Positions 12,677 through 13,420 of a stretch of DNA of 13,420 nucleotides are shown here, in pieces. Position 1 is the first letter of the stretch. Each line of letters starts with the position of its first letter. The stretch spans positions 157,870-171,289 of the forward strand of contig MU647039.1 of assembly GCA_026770585.1 (NCBI GenBank). Reading direction: 5' to 3'. A program made the translations under genes and the position numbers. Source of the stretch: Baffinella frigidus (Eukaryota > Cryptophyceae > Cryptomonadales > Baffinellaceae). The notes beneath the pieces are model-generated. The model saw nothing but the letters and a program-made list of their open reading frames with translations, was not told where the DNA came from and ran no database searches.

Positions 12677-12718
12677 CTACAGGGGTACCACCTAAACCCT
12701 AAACGCCCACCGCCTAGG
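12677..12718. mobile_element. KP left-arm fragment with telomere-like substitution
   Basis: CTACAGGGGTACC, then ACCTAAACCCTAAAC where CTCGCTCATAAGAAAC is expected, then GCCCACCGCCTAGGACC. The fragment therefore keeps both sides of the arm, but the middle is replaced by two telomere-type heptamers. Confidence 0.6.
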
Positions 12719-12738
12719 ACCATCCATGCGCGCTCTCG

Positions 12739-12843
12739 TATCCCTTAAGTGGCCAGTAAGCTCATACGCCCTACGGTAGGGCCCTAGGACCTGCCTAGGA
12801 CCTCTTGGCCCGCAAATTTGGGGGCCTGGCCACTTAAGGGATA
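12739..12843. mobile_element. TL palindromic element, copy D
   Basis: 105 bp, ends TATCCCTTAAGTGGCCAG and CTGGCCACTTAAGGGATA-type, with core GCCCTACGGTAGGGCCCTAG and CGCAAATTTGGGGGCC. A weak CATG-starting similarity flanks both ends but is not an exact duplication. Confidence 0.82.
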
Positions 12844-12852
12844 CATGGCGGC

Positions 12853-12896
12853 CACTCTTCACTATTAACACTTTTTGGTGTTGATAGTGAAGAGTG
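12853..12896. repeat. 19-bp hairpin with 6-nt loop
   Basis: 12853-12871 and 12878-12896 pair at 18 of 19 positions (CACTCTTCACTATTAACAC). It lies immediately right of TL copy D. It has the size of a small-RNA precursor stem, but there is no evidence of transcription. Confidence 0.7.
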
Positions 12897-12989
12897 CGCA
12901 TGGCCTCTCACTGGGTCCCGCTCAGACACAGCCTTGGTGGGGGTGCTGTGATGGCGGCCGTATTGGTATTAATGGAGGTCTCTCTCTGA

Positions 12990-13093
12990 TATCCCTTAAG
13001 TGCCCAGTAGGCTCATACGCCCTACCGTAGGGCCCTAGGACCAGCCTAGGACCTCAGGCCCCCAAATTTGGAGGCCTGGTCACTTAAGGGATA
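12990..13093. mobile_element. TL palindromic element, copy E
   Basis: 104 bp, TATCCCTTAAGTGCCCAG to CTGGTCACTTAAGGGATA-type ends, core GCCCTACCGTAGGGCCCTAG. Same orientation as copy D and very similar to it. TCTCTGA occurs directly left and again 2 bp right of the element, a possible short target duplication. Confidence 0.82.
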
Positions 13094-13175
13094 GTTCTCT
13101 GATTCCTCCTCATTCCTCCTCACGACGCCGCCACTCCGTTCGACGAAAACGCAGACCGACCGACCCTCGAGCAAG

Positions 13176-13307
13176 GGGTTTCTTGTAGCCGAGGTACCTC
13201 GCTCATAAGAAACTATCCCCCCCCTAGGACCACCATAGGGCCCTAGGCATGGCCCTACTGTAGGGTCCTAGGGGGAGGCGGTTTCTTATGAGCGAGGTGC
13301 CCCTGTA
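13176..13307. mobile_element. KP element, copy 12, joined to a second KP right-arm fragment
   Basis: The complete body runs from GGTACCTCGCTCATAAG (13193) to GCCCCTGTA (13307), in the copy 1 orientation. To its left, 13176-13196 reads GGGGTTTCTTGTAGCCGAGG, a right arm of another KP element, fused at the GGTACC site. The first few bases of the left end are missing. Confidence 0.72.
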
Positions 13308-13341
13308 TTCGACGCTGCTTTCAAGCATGGAAAACACCCAG

Positions 13342-13411
13342 CCCCCCCCCCAGCAGAAACACCGAATCAAACCCCCCCCCCCAGTGAAACTTTATTTGAT
13401 GCCCCCCCCCC
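13342..13411 (+). repeat. Poly-C tracts at 30-bp spacing
   Basis: Runs of 10-11 C begin at 13342, 13372 and 13402, exactly 30 bp apart, with partly similar spacers (CCAGCAGAAAC and CCAGTGAAAC). It looks like a degenerate 30-bp tandem repeat that runs on towards the window edge. Confidence 0.7.
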
Positions 13412-13420
13412 GGTTCTGCC

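Overview
The window looks like nuclear DNA of a eukaryotic microalga or other protist. The evidence is degenerate TTTAGGG-type (plant/algal) telomere heptamers, canonical-looking splice signals, GC-rich coding islands in AT-richer repeat-filled spacers, and no operons or ribosome binding sites. The commonest repeat arm reads MSEVPLY on one strand and GYLAHKK on the other. I associate such peptides, from memory only, with repeat-derived predicted proteins of cryptophyte algae such as Guillardia theta, so a cryptophyte is a tentative guess.

Layout. 1-217: a pyrimidine tract and one well-bounded internal exon, followed by a spacer full of foldback elements; a possible terminal exon of the same gene ends at 2135. 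2136-3850: mostly inverted-repeat elements, some nested. 3856-5156: tandemly duplicated upstream DNA and then a gene for a Tyr/Ser/Gln/Gly-rich, prion-like low-complexity protein with an acidic Ser/Asp/Glu tail. 5291-7900: interstitial telomere-like tracts with local segmental duplications. 7900-9220: largely unassigned, with weak open stretches. 9225-9480: an almost perfect 111-bp inverted repeat. 9596-11264: a GC-rich gene for a long, disordered Pro/Ser/Ala-rich protein with a Glu-rich helix, probably with one 5' intron. 11265-13420: a GA microsatellite and a dense cluster of nested palindromic elements.

The most distinctive content is a set of short palindromic elements. The main family (called KP here for its GGTACC arms) is 118-123 bp, with arms beginning TACAGGGGTACCTCGC, a GC-rich stem and a short asymmetric centre. 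It occurs about nine times at or near full length, in both orientations, plus fragments. One copy is flanked by an exact 15-bp direct repeat, and a related empty site lies 0.8 kb away in the same window; a nested pair is flanked by a 14-bp direct repeat. A second family (TL, about 104 bp, ends TATCCCTTAAGTG) and a third (PK, about 290 bp) share the CCCTACGGTAGG-type core, so these may be one superfamily of non-autonomous mobile elements. A further dispersed repeat (R, about 90 bp, five copies) has inserted into a KP arm. No transposase or reverse transcriptase is visible, so any mobilising enzyme would have to be encoded elsewhere. I found no convincing tRNA, rRNA or CRISPR feature.
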